NCBI GenBank assembly: GCA_031255985.1
Contig: JAIRRL010000046.1
Span: forward strand, 1-8,841
Reading direction: 5' to 3'
DNA: 8,841 nt
Source of the DNA: Gracilibacteraceae bacterium
GTDB taxonomy: Bacteria > Bacillota > Desulfitobacteriia > Desulfitobacteriales > Syntrophobotulaceae
Shown here one piece after another: positions 1 through 6,509 of this stretch. The position numbers and the translations under genes are program-made. A model generated the notes under the pieces. It was not told where the DNA came from. It saw only the letters and a list, made by a program, of their open reading frames with translations, and did no database searches. The first letter of the stretch is position 1. Each line of letters starts with the position of its first letter.

Positions 1-825
1 TCGGTTTTCATCGTGCCGGGCGGAAGCGCTAATCTCATCGACGCCTTGGCGGTCGCGCCGCTGGCCGGTCAGGAAAACGCGCCCATACTCCTGAGCCTGA
101 ACGGGGCGCTGGCGCCGGCGGTGGAAGGAGAGATCGCGCGGCTCTCGGCGAAAAAAATATATCTGGTGGGGGCCGTGAGTGAGGAAGTGCGTCTGCGGCT
201 GGCCGAGCGTTTTGCCAGAGTAGAGATAATCGTTCTGCGGGGAAAAGACCGCTTTGAGACGTCGGCGCTGATAAGCGCCAAAGTGGAAAACCCCAAAGGC
301 ATATTTGTCGTGGGCTATAACGCTTTGGCGGACGCCGTTTCCGCCGCTTCCTACGCGGCGGCGAACGGCTATCTCATCCAGATCGCCGCTCCGGACGGAG
401 GGCTTACCCGCCCGCTGCCGGCGGCGGAGAATGTTTATATTCTGGGCGGGCCAACCCTTGTGCGGGATATACCGGGCGCGACGAGGATATACGGCGCTGA
501 CCGCTACGATACGAACGAATCCTTGCGCCAGGCCCTGGATTTTGATTATACCAATATCTATACCGCTGACGGCGAATCTTTGGTGGACGCTTTGACCGGT
601 TCGGCCCTGGCGGCTCAGACCAGAGCGCCCATAGTGCTGGCGCCGGGCAATGATCTCCGGGCGACGGAGGTAGGCCGGATTCTGGCGGCGCAAGCGGCGT
701 CCCCGGAGGAAGCGGAGGCCGTGCAGACTGATTTGGCCGAGGGGGCCAGGCTGGGGGAGGGCGCCGCCGGCTGGGATAAAATAACCGCGGCGACACAGGT
801 CTACGCTTTTGGAGGACAAAAGTAA
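1..825 (+). CDS. Cell-wall-binding repeat 2 (CWB2) surface protein, C-terminal part
   Basis: The frame is open from the first base and ends at TAA 823-825, so this is the last 274 residues of a longer gene. It shows about two and a half CWB2 (PF04122-like) repeats. Each has a DALxxAxLA-type helix, an API(L/V)L-type strand and a (V/I)Y(L/I/A)xGG/GA ending, and repeats open with GKDRFET (about 244-261) and YGADRYDTN (about 487-516). CWB2 domains bind anionic polymers of Gram-positive walls, so the protein is probably exported and non-covalently held in the wall. The missing N-terminus should carry the signal peptide and possibly an effector or ligand-binding domain. The last repeat carries an extra Ala/Glu-rich helical stretch of about 30 residues before its final YAFGG. 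The stop directly abuts the next ATG, which places the gene in the same operon as the lipoprotein and ECF genes. The family call is firm; the ligand or function is unknown. Confidence 0.85.
   Translation, partial: SVFIVPGGSANLIDALAVAPLAGQENAPILLSLNGALAPAVEGEIARLSAKKIYLVGAVSEEVRLRLAERFARVEIIVLRGKDRFETSALISAKVENPKGIFVVGYNALADAVSAASYAAANGYLIQIAAPDGGLTRPLPAAENVYILGGPTLVRDIPGATRIYGADRYDTNESLRQALDFDYTNIYTADGESLVDALTGSALAAQTRAPIVLAPGNDLRATEVGRILAAQAASPEEAEAVQTDLAEGARLGEGAAGWDKITAATQVYAFGGQK
811..815 (+). promoter_or_regulatory. Ribosome binding site of the toroid lipoprotein gene
   Basis: GGAGG lies inside the last codons of the CWB2 gene, 10 nt before ATG 826. It supports this start although the preceding stop codon TAA directly touches the ATG. 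Confidence 0.75.
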
Positions 826-2151
826 ATGAAGAAAAACAGGCGGCTCTCTTTATATTTACTGCCGGCGCTGACTTTGCTGCTGCTTTTGAGCGCTTGCGCC
901 GCTCCGCCGCCGCTTTCTCCGGCCGATAGCCGGGAGAGCGTTCCCGCCCCGGCGGCGGGGGGCGGGAACGCTCTGGCGGAAGCTGAACTGGGAGCGGAAG
1001 CGGAAGTTGAAGCGGAAGCGGGCGAAAGCGTTTTAACGGCGGCGGGCGGACCGGAAAGCGCTGATCCCGGCGCGGAAGCAGTGACGGAAGCGGAAGTCGC
1101 GGCGGCAGCGGAAGTTGCGGCGGAAGCGGAAGCAGTGACGGAAGCGGAACTTGCGCCGGAAGCGGAACCGGCTGCGGCTGAGCCGGATCCGCCGCCGGCG
1201 AGGCTCACAGAGCCGGCCGTCGCGCGCTCGGCTCTGAATCAAGCGGCCGCTTATGTCTACGGTGCCGTACCCCGCCCCCAGATCGGCTCGGTCGGGGGCG
1301 AGTGGGCGGTGATCGGTCTGGCCCGCGCCGGTTACGCTGTGCCGGAATCGTATTATGAGACTTATTACCAGATGGTGGCTGATTTTCTGCGGGCGAACGA
1401 CGGAGTTTTGCACACCAAAAAATACACGGAGTATTCCAGGGTCATCCTGGCTTTGACCGCGGCCGGCTATGACGCGCGCGACGCGGGCGGCTATGATTTG
1501 ACCTTGCCGCTTGCTGATTTTGACCAAACCGTCTGGCAGGGGATCAACGGCCCGATTTGGGCGCTTATCGCCCTGGACAGCGCTGATTATCCGATGCCGG
1601 TCAACCAGACCGCGGCCAGGCAAGCCAGCCGCGAACTCTATATCGCGGAAATTTTGCGGCGACAATTGCCGGATGGCGGTTTTAATCTGACGGCGGGGGC
1701 AAACGGGGCTATACCGGCCGGGGCGCAGGCGGACGCTGATATCACCGGCATGGCTCTGCAAGCGCTGGCTAATTATATGGAAAAACCGGAAGTGCGAACG
1801 GCGGTGGATAAGGCACTCGCCTGCCTGGCCGCTATGCAGACGGACGAGGGCGGATTTTACCACAACGGCGAAATCAATCTGGAAAGCGCCGTCCAAGTGC
1901 TTGTCGCTCTGGACGCCCTTGGCCTCAGCCCGGATGATCCGCGCTTCGTACAAAACGGCCGCACTATTTTATCGAATATTCTGTCTTTTTCTAACGGCGA
2001 CGGCAGTTTCCGCCACAGCGACAGCGGCGGCGGCAATCAGATGGCCTCCGAGCAGGCCCTGTACGCTTTGGCCGCGCTTGAGAGATCTCTCGGCGGTCAA
2101 AACAGCCTTTACCGCATGAGCGACGCGGCGGCGCGTCAGGGAGAAAAGTGA
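826..2151 (+). CDS. Lipoprotein with alpha-alpha toroid (prenyltransferase/squalene-cyclase repeat) domain
   Basis: The 441-residue product begins with a lipoprotein signal: basic MKKNRR, a Leu-rich core, and lipobox LSAC with Cys24. Residues 50-120 form an Ala/Glu-rich low-complexity stalk. Residues about 135-425 carry six helix-pair repeats typical of terpenoid-cyclase/prenyltransferase toroids: EWAVIGLARAGY (159-170), SRVILALTAAGYD (204-216), PIWALIALDSADY (243-255), DITGMALQALANY (305-317), SAVQVLVALDALG (354-366) and ASEQALYALAALE (407-419). Turns such as PDGGF (282-286), DEGGF (340-344) and GDGSF (391-395) lie between them. I see no cyclase DxDD motif or prenyltransferase zinc site, so a binding role is likelier than catalysis. 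The same fold forms the alpha domain of intrinsic factor and transcobalamin. The DUF4430 gene 1 nt downstream supplies the matching second domain, suggesting that the two act together in ligand capture outside the membrane. The family call is strong; the ligand is inference. Confidence 0.85.
   Translation: MKKNRRLSLYLLPALTLLLLLSACAAPPPLSPADSRESVPAPAAGGGNALAEAELGAEAEVEAEAGESVLTAAGGPESADPGAEAVTEAEVAAAAEVAAEAEAVTEAELAPEAEPAAAEPDPPPARLTEPAVARSALNQAAAYVYGAVPRPQIGSVGGEWAVIGLARAGYAVPESYYETYYQMVADFLRANDGVLHTKKYTEYSRVILALTAAGYDARDAGGYDLTLPLADFDQTVWQGINGPIWALIALDSADYPMPVNQTAARQASRELYIAEILRRQLPDGGFNLTAGANGAIPAGAQADADITGMALQALANYMEKPEVRTAVDKALACLAAMQTDEGGFYHNGEINLESAVQVLVALDALGLSPDDPRFVQNGRTILSNILSFSNGDGSFRHSDSGGGNQMASEQALYALAALERSLGGQNSLYRMSDAAARQGEK
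976..1182 (+). repeat. GAAGCG-type low-complexity repeat coding an Ala/Glu stalk
   Basis: This stretch encodes residues 51-119 of the lipoprotein, almost all Ala, Glu, Val and Gly, with many GAAGCGGAA blocks. A perfect 24-bp direct repeat occurs at 1072-1095 and 1126-1149, 54 bp (18 codons) apart; it encodes the EAVTEAE peptide twice (residues 84-90 and 102-108). The period is a multiple of three, so unit gain or loss would keep the frame. It probably forms a helical, acidic spacer between the membrane anchor and the toroid. Confidence 0.8.
2138..2143 (+). promoter_or_regulatory. Ribosome binding site that favours a TTG start
   Basis: AGGGAG in the last codons of the lipoprotein gene is 9 nt from TTG 2153 and 15 nt from ATG 2159. 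The spacing favours the rare TTG start, two codons before the ATG. Confidence 0.5.
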
Positions 2152-2152
2152 T

Positions 2153-2782
2153 TTGCCAATGAAAAGCAGTTCTATCCGCGTGAAATTAATTGCCGCCGCC
2201 GTCGCGGCGGCGGCGCTGCTGGCCGCCTGGCTCTGGGACGGCAGTCCGCCTGAGTCCGCCGCCCCGGTCTCCGCCCAGACGTTGCAGGATCAATACCTTA
2301 CCAGTCCCGCTCCCCCCGACCGGCCCAAGCCGATAGAGCCTGATCCCGGCGCGGCGCCGGGGGAGGAGCGCTCCTGCACCCTCTCGGTGCGCTGCGACGC
2401 TCTTTTGGCCAATCTGGATCGGCTGGACGCGGAAAAGCGCAGACTGGCCCCGGCGGACGGCGTTATATTTCCGGCGACGGAAGTGACCTTTTATGAAGGA
2501 GAAAGCGTATTCGACCTTTTGCGGCGGGAAATGCGCAGCGCCGGAATTCATATGGAATTTACGAGCGTGCCCCTGTACAATTCGGCTTATATTGAAGGGA
2601 TCAATAATTTTTATGAATTTGACGCCGGCGAGCTTTCCGGCTGGATGTACAGAGTGAACGGCTGGTTTCCCAATTACGGCAGTTCCCGCTATCGCCTGCA
2701 GAGCGGCGACGAGGTGGAATGGGTTTATACCTGCGACCTGGGCGACGACGTCGGCGGCGGCTGGGCGGCCGGGAGAACGTGA
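2153..2782 (+). CDS. DUF4430 (transcobalamin C-terminal-like) exported protein
   Basis: The product has up to 209 residues. The N-terminus has a short basic segment and one Ala/Leu-rich hydrophobic helix (about 10-28) without a lipobox Cys, so it is an uncleaved anchor or a Sec signal. A Pro-rich spacer (31-70) leads to a DUF4430 domain (about 74-195). Family hallmarks are CTLSVRC (75-81), ADGVI (101-105), YEGESVFDLLRR (114-125), YIEGINNFYEFDAG (146-159), SGWMYRVNGWFPN (162-174) and the closing GDEVEWVYTCDLG (185-197). Cys75, Cys81 and Cys194 could form disulfides. DUF4430 is related to the beta domain of transcobalamin and intrinsic factor and is often extracellular in Gram-positive bacteria. 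Start choice: TTG 2153 lies 9 nt after AGGGAG (2138-2143), while ATG 2159 would be 15 nt away; TTG is favoured, but either gives the same mature protein. It sits between the toroid lipoprotein and ecfT, consistent with a role in feeding that transporter. Confidence 0.88.
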   Translation: MPMKSSSIRVKLIAAAVAAAALLAAWLWDGSPPESAAPVSAQTLQDQYLTSPAPPDRPKPIEPDPGAAPGEERSCTLSVRCDALLANLDRLDAEKRRLAPADGVIFPATEVTFYEGESVFDLLRREMRSAGIHMEFTSVPLYNSAYIEGINNFYEFDAGELSGWMYRVNGWFPNYGSSRYRLQSGDEVEWVYTCDLGDDVGGGWAAGRT

Positions 2783-3681
2783 ACCGGCGCGGGCGGGAGA
2801 CTTTTTCTACTTATCATCCCCTGGTGAACATGCTGTATTTCGCCTTGGTTTTCGGCTGCGCCATGTTTTTCCTTCATCCGGTCTGCCTGGCCCTCTCTTT
2901 GAGCGGCGCTTTCGGTTACGCGCTTTACCTGGACGGAGGCAAGGCGGTGCGCTTCGCGCTTCTGTACATGCTGCCCCTTCTCCTGCTGACGGCTTTGCTC
3001 AATCCGGCCTTTAACCACGAAGGCGAAACCATATTGCTTTATATGCGGGACGGCAATCCGCTGACGCTGGAGTCCATCCTCTACGGGGCGGCGGCGGCTT
3101 TTATGCTGATCACCGTCATATTCTGGTTCAATTGTTATAACGCCGTTATGACTTCCGATAAATTCGTTTATCTGTTCGGCCGGCTCATTCCCGCTCTTTC
3201 CCTCGTTCTCTCAATGGCGCTGCGTTTCGCGCCGCGTTTCCGCGATCAAATCAAGGTGATCGCCAACGGCCAGAGAGGGCTGGGGCGTGATCCGGGGCGC
3301 GGAAATCTCTGGCGGCGGGCGCGGCAGGGACTGCGGCTGCTGTCAATCCTCGTCGCCTGGGCTCTGGAAAACGCGGTGGAGACGGCTGACAGCATGAAAA
3401 GCCGCGGCTACGGCCTTCCGGGCCGCTCGGCTTTTTCCATCTATCGCTTCGACGGGCGCGACAGGCGGGCGCTGCTGTTTATCGCGCTCTGCGGCGCCTA
3501 TATTCTGCGCGGGGCGGCGGCCGGCGGCCTGCGCTTCACTTTTTTTCCCGCTTTAAGCGGCGCGGGGGCGGATCCATATTCTCTGAGCCTCTTTGCCGTT
3601 TACGGTCTGCTTTGCTTTACGCCTTTATTCATCAACGGGCGGGAGGAGTACCGGTGGAAATCTTTCGTCTCGAAAATCTGA
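2779..3681 (+). CDS. ecfT: Energy-coupling factor transporter transmembrane subunit EcfT (CbiQ family)
   Basis: The product has 300 residues when read from GTG 2779, which overlaps the DUF4430 stop as GTGA. A GGGAG (2771-2775) lies close upstream. Reading further upstream in this frame adds an Arg-rich tail that merely shadows the DUF4430 gene. The protein starts with FSTYHPLVNMLYF (9-21), a typical EcfT opening, and has hydrophobic helices at about 16-50, 55-75, 99-122, 129-150, 185-200, 228-247 and 268-285. The cytosolic coupling helices that contact the ATPases are visible as APRFRDQ (151-157) followed by NGQRGLG (163-169), and ADSMKSRGYG (203-212). The two short xRG motifs are QRG and SRG, so both arginines are kept. 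EcfT links ATP hydrolysis by the EcfA pair to movement of the S component in the membrane. Both of those partners are encoded by the overlapping next gene. Confidence 0.93.
   Translation: MNRRGRETFSTYHPLVNMLYFALVFGCAMFFLHPVCLALSLSGAFGYALYLDGGKAVRFALLYMLPLLLLTALLNPAFNHEGETILLYMRDGNPLTLESILYGAAAAFMLITVIFWFNCYNAVMTSDKFVYLFGRLIPALSLVLSMALRFAPRFRDQIKVIANGQRGLGRDPGRGNLWRRARQGLRLLSILVAWALENAVETADSMKSRGYGLPGRSAFSIYRFDGRDRRALLFIALCGAYILRGAAAGGLRFTFFPALSGAGADPYSLSLFAVYGLLCFTPLFINGREEYRWKSFVSKI
3642..3648 (+). promoter_or_regulatory. Ribosome binding site fixing the GTG start of the ECF fusion gene
   Basis: GGAGGAG inside the 3' end of ecfT lies 5 nt before GTG 3654. This is the strongest Shine-Dalgarno sequence of the operon. 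It is why the start is placed at 3654 rather than at the in-frame ATG 3612, which would add 14 residues not typical of an EcfA N-terminus. Confidence 0.75.
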
Positions 3682-6473
3682 GTTTTACTTATCCGGAGCG
3701 CGGTCGGCCCGCGCTGGCGAACATAAATCTGACGGTGCGGCGCGGCTCTTTTCTTGTTCTCTGCGGCCCTTCCGGCAGCGGCAAGACGACCTTGCTCCGC
3801 CTGCTTAAACCGGCGCTCACGCCGCATGGCCGCCAAAGCGGCTCCATATTTTTCGAGGGCGCGCCGCTGGCCGAGCTGGATTTTCGCGCCCAGAGCGCGA
3901 AAATCGGCTTTGTGCAGCAAAATCCGGAAAACCAGGTGGTCACGGATAAAGTTTGGCATGAACTGGCATTCGGCTTGGAAAGTCTCGGTTTCAGCACCGG
4001 GGAAATTCGCTTGCGCGTGGCGGAAATGGCGACTTTTTTCGGTATGCAGACCTGGTTCCACCGGGATGTCGGCGAGCTTTCCGGCGGGAAGAAACAACAG
4101 TTGAGTCTGGCGGCCGTGATGACCCTCCAGCCGTCGGTGCTGATTCTGGATGAACCGACCGGGCAGTTGGATCCGATTGCGGCCTCGGAGTTTTTGGCCA
4201 CGGTCGGCAAAATAAACCGGGAACTCGGCGTTACCGTGATCATGACCGAACACCGTCTTGAGGAAGTTTTTTCCATTTGCGATGAGGTGATCATCCTTGA
4301 TCAGGGGCGTCTGGCCGTCGCCGCGGCGCCGGCGGCGGCCGGGGCGGCGCTGCGTAGCGCGGGCAGCGGTTTTTTTTATGCTATGCCCACTCCCATGCGC
4401 GTTTGGGCCGCCGGAACCGGTGAAGAAGCCTGTCCGGTCAGCGTCCGCGAGGGCCGGGCCTGGTTGAGCCGGGTGGCCGGACCGGATTTGGGCGCGGTTC
4501 CCGCCGCTCCCCCTTCTCCGCCCCGGAGCGCCGTGCCCGCCGTAGCCTGGGAAGAAGTGTGGTTCCGCTATGAGCGGGACGGGCCTGACATTTTGAAAGG
4601 AATGAGTTTCCGGGCTTACGCGGGCGAGATCACAGCCATCCTCGGCGGCAACGGGGCGGGGAAAACGACGGCTCTGTCCTTGCCGGGCCGCCTCCGCCGT
4701 CCCTACCGGGGGCGGGTGCTGGTTTGGGGGCGGGATGCGGCTGATTGGCCGCCGGCTGAGCTGTTTGCCGGTATGATTGGCATCCTGCCCCAAAATCCCC
4801 AGGCGGTGTTTCTGCGCCAGACCGTGGCGGCGGATTTGCTGGAAGTTCTCTCGGAACAAAAAATCCCGCCGGCGGAAAAAAAAGCCCGCGTGGACGCGGT
4901 TCTCGCCCTCTGCCGCCTGGAAGAACTGGCGGCGGCGCATCCATACGATCTGTCCGGCGGCGAGCAGCAGCGGGCGGCTTTGGCCAAAATTTTACTGCTG
5001 GAACCGCGGGTTTTGCTGCTGGATGAGCCGACCAAGGGCCTGGACGCCGAATTCAAGCTGGAATTCGCCGCCATCCTCCGCCGCCTGGCGGCGGCGGGGG
5101 CCGCGTTGATCCTCGTCAGCCACGACATTGAGTTTTGCGCCGCCTGCGCTGATCATTGCGCCCTGTTTTTTGACGGCGGCGTCGTCGCGGCCGGGCCGCC
5201 GCGCCTTTTTTTCGCCGGCAACAGTTTTTATACGACGGCGGCCAATCGCATGGCGCGGCATATCCTGCCGGCGGCGGTGACGGCGGCGGACGTGATCGCG
5301 GCGCTGGGCTGGGAGAACAAAGCGGCGCCGGAAGCCGCGCCGCCCCCGGAAGCCGCGCCGCCCCCGGAAGCCACGCCGCCTCCGGAACCCGCGCCGCCGC
5401 TCCCGGACTCCATACCGCCGCCGCCCCCGGCGCCTGAAAGGCCGGCGGCCGAGGCGGCGCGGGAGGAGACGCCGCCGCCCTTATTGCCCCGCGCTGTCCC
5501 GCGCCCGCTGTCCCGCGTCCGGAAAGCCCTCCTGGCGGCGGCGTTTCTGGCTCTCGCCCTGACTTTGGCGCTGGCCGTCCGCGACGGGGCGGGCCTGGCC
5601 GCTTTTCTCTCCGGCGGGGATTTGGCCCGGACGACTCTCGTCTCCGGCGCGGCCTGGCGCTACGCCGCCCTGATCGCCGCTCTGGCGCTCGAAGCCGTCC
5701 TGATCGCCGCCCTCCTGAGTGCGGGGCGGGAAGCGCCCTTGACCCCGGCGGTCAGAACCAAACTGTCCCGCCGCACACTCGCGGCGGCCGTCGTGATTTT
5801 AGTGGCGATTCCGCTGACCATCTATGTCGGCGTATATTTCTTCGCTGATCGCCGTTATTATTTTATCTCCACTCTTATCCTGCTGGAGATCGCGCTCCCC
5901 TTTGTCCTCGTATTTGAAGGCCGGAAACCGCGCGCCCGCGAACTGGTCGTTCTCGCCGTTCTTTGCGCCATCGCTGTGGCGGGCCGCGCCGCATTGTACA
6001 TGCTGCCGCATTTTAAACCGGTCACCGCCATCGTAATCATCACGGGTCTGGCTTTCGGCGGTGAGGCCGGCTTCTTGGTCGGGGCCTTGACCGCCTTTAT
6101 CAGCAATATATTCTTCGGGCAAGGCCCGTGGACGCCCTGGCAAATGTTCTCTTTCGGCATCATCGGTTTCGGGGCGGGGATAATATTCCACCAGGGGCTT
6201 TTGCGGCGTTCCGTCGGCGCGCTCTGCGTTTTCGGCGCTTTGAGCGCCGTCCTGGTTTACGGCGGGATCATGGACGCGGCGATGGTGCTGATGTTTCAGG
6301 CCTACCCGGTCAAAGAGATGTTTCTGCTCTCCTGGCTGCAGGGTTTGCCCCTGAATCTCGTACACGCCGCGGCCACTGTTTTTTTCCTCTTGCTTTTCGC
6401 CAAAGATATGCTGGAAAAACTGGATAGAATAAAAATAAAATACGGCTTGCTGGAACCTTCCATAAAACCATAG
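3654..6473 (+). CDS. ecfA: ECF transporter fusion: EcfA ATPase - EcfA' ATPase - S component
   Basis: The 939-residue chain starts at GTG 3654 and overlaps ecfT by 28 nt. ABC domain 1 (1-225) has Walker A GPSGSGKTT (38-46), Q-loop QQNPENQ (88-94), signature LSGGKKQ (142-148), Walker B VLILDEP (162-168) and switch His200. ABC domain 2 (297-530) has Walker A GGNGAGKTT (331-339), Q-loop PQNPQ (379-383), signature LSGGEQQ (433-439), Walker B VLLLDEP (453-459) and switch His490. Both nucleotide sites look intact. A Pro/Ala/Glu linker (557-618) and two extra hydrophobic helices (624-643, 669-689) lead to a multi-helix S component from about 704. This contains GRKPRARELVVLAVL (756-770), MLPHFKPVTA (783-792) and FGQGPWTPWQMFSFG (821-835). 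S components bind a vitamin or metal within the membrane. The motif set matches S components found near DUF4430 genes; a corrinoid is a guess. Double EcfA fusions are known; a covalent S domain is unusual. No frameshift is needed. Confidence 0.92.
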   Translation: MEIFRLENLSFTYPERGRPALANINLTVRRGSFLVLCGPSGSGKTTLLRLLKPALTPHGRQSGSIFFEGAPLAELDFRAQSAKIGFVQQNPENQVVTDKVWHELAFGLESLGFSTGEIRLRVAEMATFFGMQTWFHRDVGELSGGKKQQLSLAAVMTLQPSVLILDEPTGQLDPIAASEFLATVGKINRELGVTVIMTEHRLEEVFSICDEVIILDQGRLAVAAAPAAAGAALRSAGSGFFYAMPTPMRVWAAGTGEEACPVSVREGRAWLSRVAGPDLGAVPAAPPSPPRSAVPAVAWEEVWFRYERDGPDILKGMSFRAYAGEITAILGGNGAGKTTALSLPGRLRRPYRGRVLVWGRDAADWPPAELFAGMIGILPQNPQAVFLRQTVAADLLEVLSEQKIPPAEKKARVDAVLALCRLEELAAAHPYDLSGGEQQRAALAKILLLEPRVLLLDEPTKGLDAEFKLEFAAILRRLAAAGAALILVSHDIEFCAACADHCALFFDGGVVAAGPPRLFFAGNSFYTTAANRMARHILPAAVTAADVIAALGWENKAAPEAAPPPEAAPPPEATPPPEPAPPLPDSIPPPPPAPERPAAEAAREETPPPLLPRAVPRPLSRVRKALLAAAFLALALTLALAVRDGAGLAAFLSGGDLARTTLVSGAAWRYAALIAALALEAVLIAALLSAGREAPLTPAVRTKLSRRTLAAAVVILVAIPLTIYVGVYFFADRRYYFISTLILLEIALPFVLVFEGRKPRARELVVLAVLCAIAVAGRAALYMLPHFKPVTAIVIITGLAFGGEAGFLVGALTAFISNIFFGQGPWTPWQMFSFGIIGFGAGIIFHQGLLRRSVGALCVFGALSAVLVYGGIMDAAMVLMFQAYPVKEMFLLSWLQGLPLNLVHAAATVFFLLLFAKDMLEKLDRIKIKYGLLEPSIKP
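4348..4377 (+). terminator. Intragenic terminator-like hairpin with T8 tract, between the two ABC domains
   Basis: CGCTGC (4348-4353) and GCAGCG (4363-4368) can form a 6-bp GC-rich stem with a 9-nt loop, followed by one G and eight T (4370-4377). This has the form of an intrinsic terminator but lies within the fusion gene, in the linker between ABC domain 1 and ABC domain 2 (residues about 232-242). The T8 is decoded as Phe-Phe-Tyr codons. It may be chance in GC-rich DNA, a partial attenuator, or a slippage site. Confidence 0.3.
5331..5400 (+). repeat. 18-bp tandem repeat coding EAAPPP linker
   Basis: Units 5331-5348 and 5349-5366 are identical 18-mers, 5367-5384 differs at two bases, and 5385-5400 is a degenerate fourth copy. 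They encode EAAPPP, EAAPPP, EATPPP and EPAPP (about residues 560-581) within a longer Pro-rich linker joining the second ATPase to the membrane part of the fusion. The period is six codons, so copy-number change would not disturb the frame. Confidence 0.85.
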
Positions 6474-6491
6474 CGGGAAAACATAGCGGGA
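6469..6491 (+). repeat. Short direct repeat at the operon end
   Basis: CATAGCGGGA occurs at 6469-6478 and again at 6482-6491, 13 bp apart. The first copy contains the TAG stop of the fusion gene. Its function is unknown; it may be a small local duplication. Confidence 0.5.
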
Positions 6492-6509
6492 GCCGGATTT
6501 TCCGCCCGG

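Noticed and set aside
1033..1953. Antisense open frame opposite the toroid lipoprotein
   Set aside because: Its start region reads as Arg/Phe repeats that mirror the Ala/Glu repeat, and the + strand gene has a lipobox, ribosome binding site and fold motifs that explain the region.
826..2151. Catalytic terpene cyclase or prenyltransferase
   Set aside because: The repeats match the toroid fold, but no DxDD-type acid motif or zinc-ligand set was seen and the protein is an exported lipoprotein, so a binding role is more likely.
2719..2778. Upstream extension of ecfT to ATG 2719
   Set aside because: The added 20 residues are Arg/Gly-rich, overlap the conserved end of the DUF4430 domain, and are not part of the EcfT family; GTG 2779 in a GTGA overlap fits better.
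4876..4883. A8 tract in the second ABC domain as a programmed slippage site
   Set aside because: It encodes ordinary Glu-Lys-Lys residues in a variable helical region and has no adjacent stimulatory hairpin or Shine-Dalgarno; chance is sufficient.
3600..4940. Long antisense open frame (about 446 codons) opposite the ECF fusion gene
   Set aside because: It lies wholly opposite conserved ABC ATPase motifs, is rich in Arg, Gln and His as expected for the complement of GC-rich coding DNA, and has no recognisable domain.
5700..5770. Separate start for a stand-alone S component
   Set aside because: No Shine-Dalgarno followed by ATG, GTG or TTG was seen before the S domain, and the frame is continuous from the ATPases, so a single fusion is the simpler reading.
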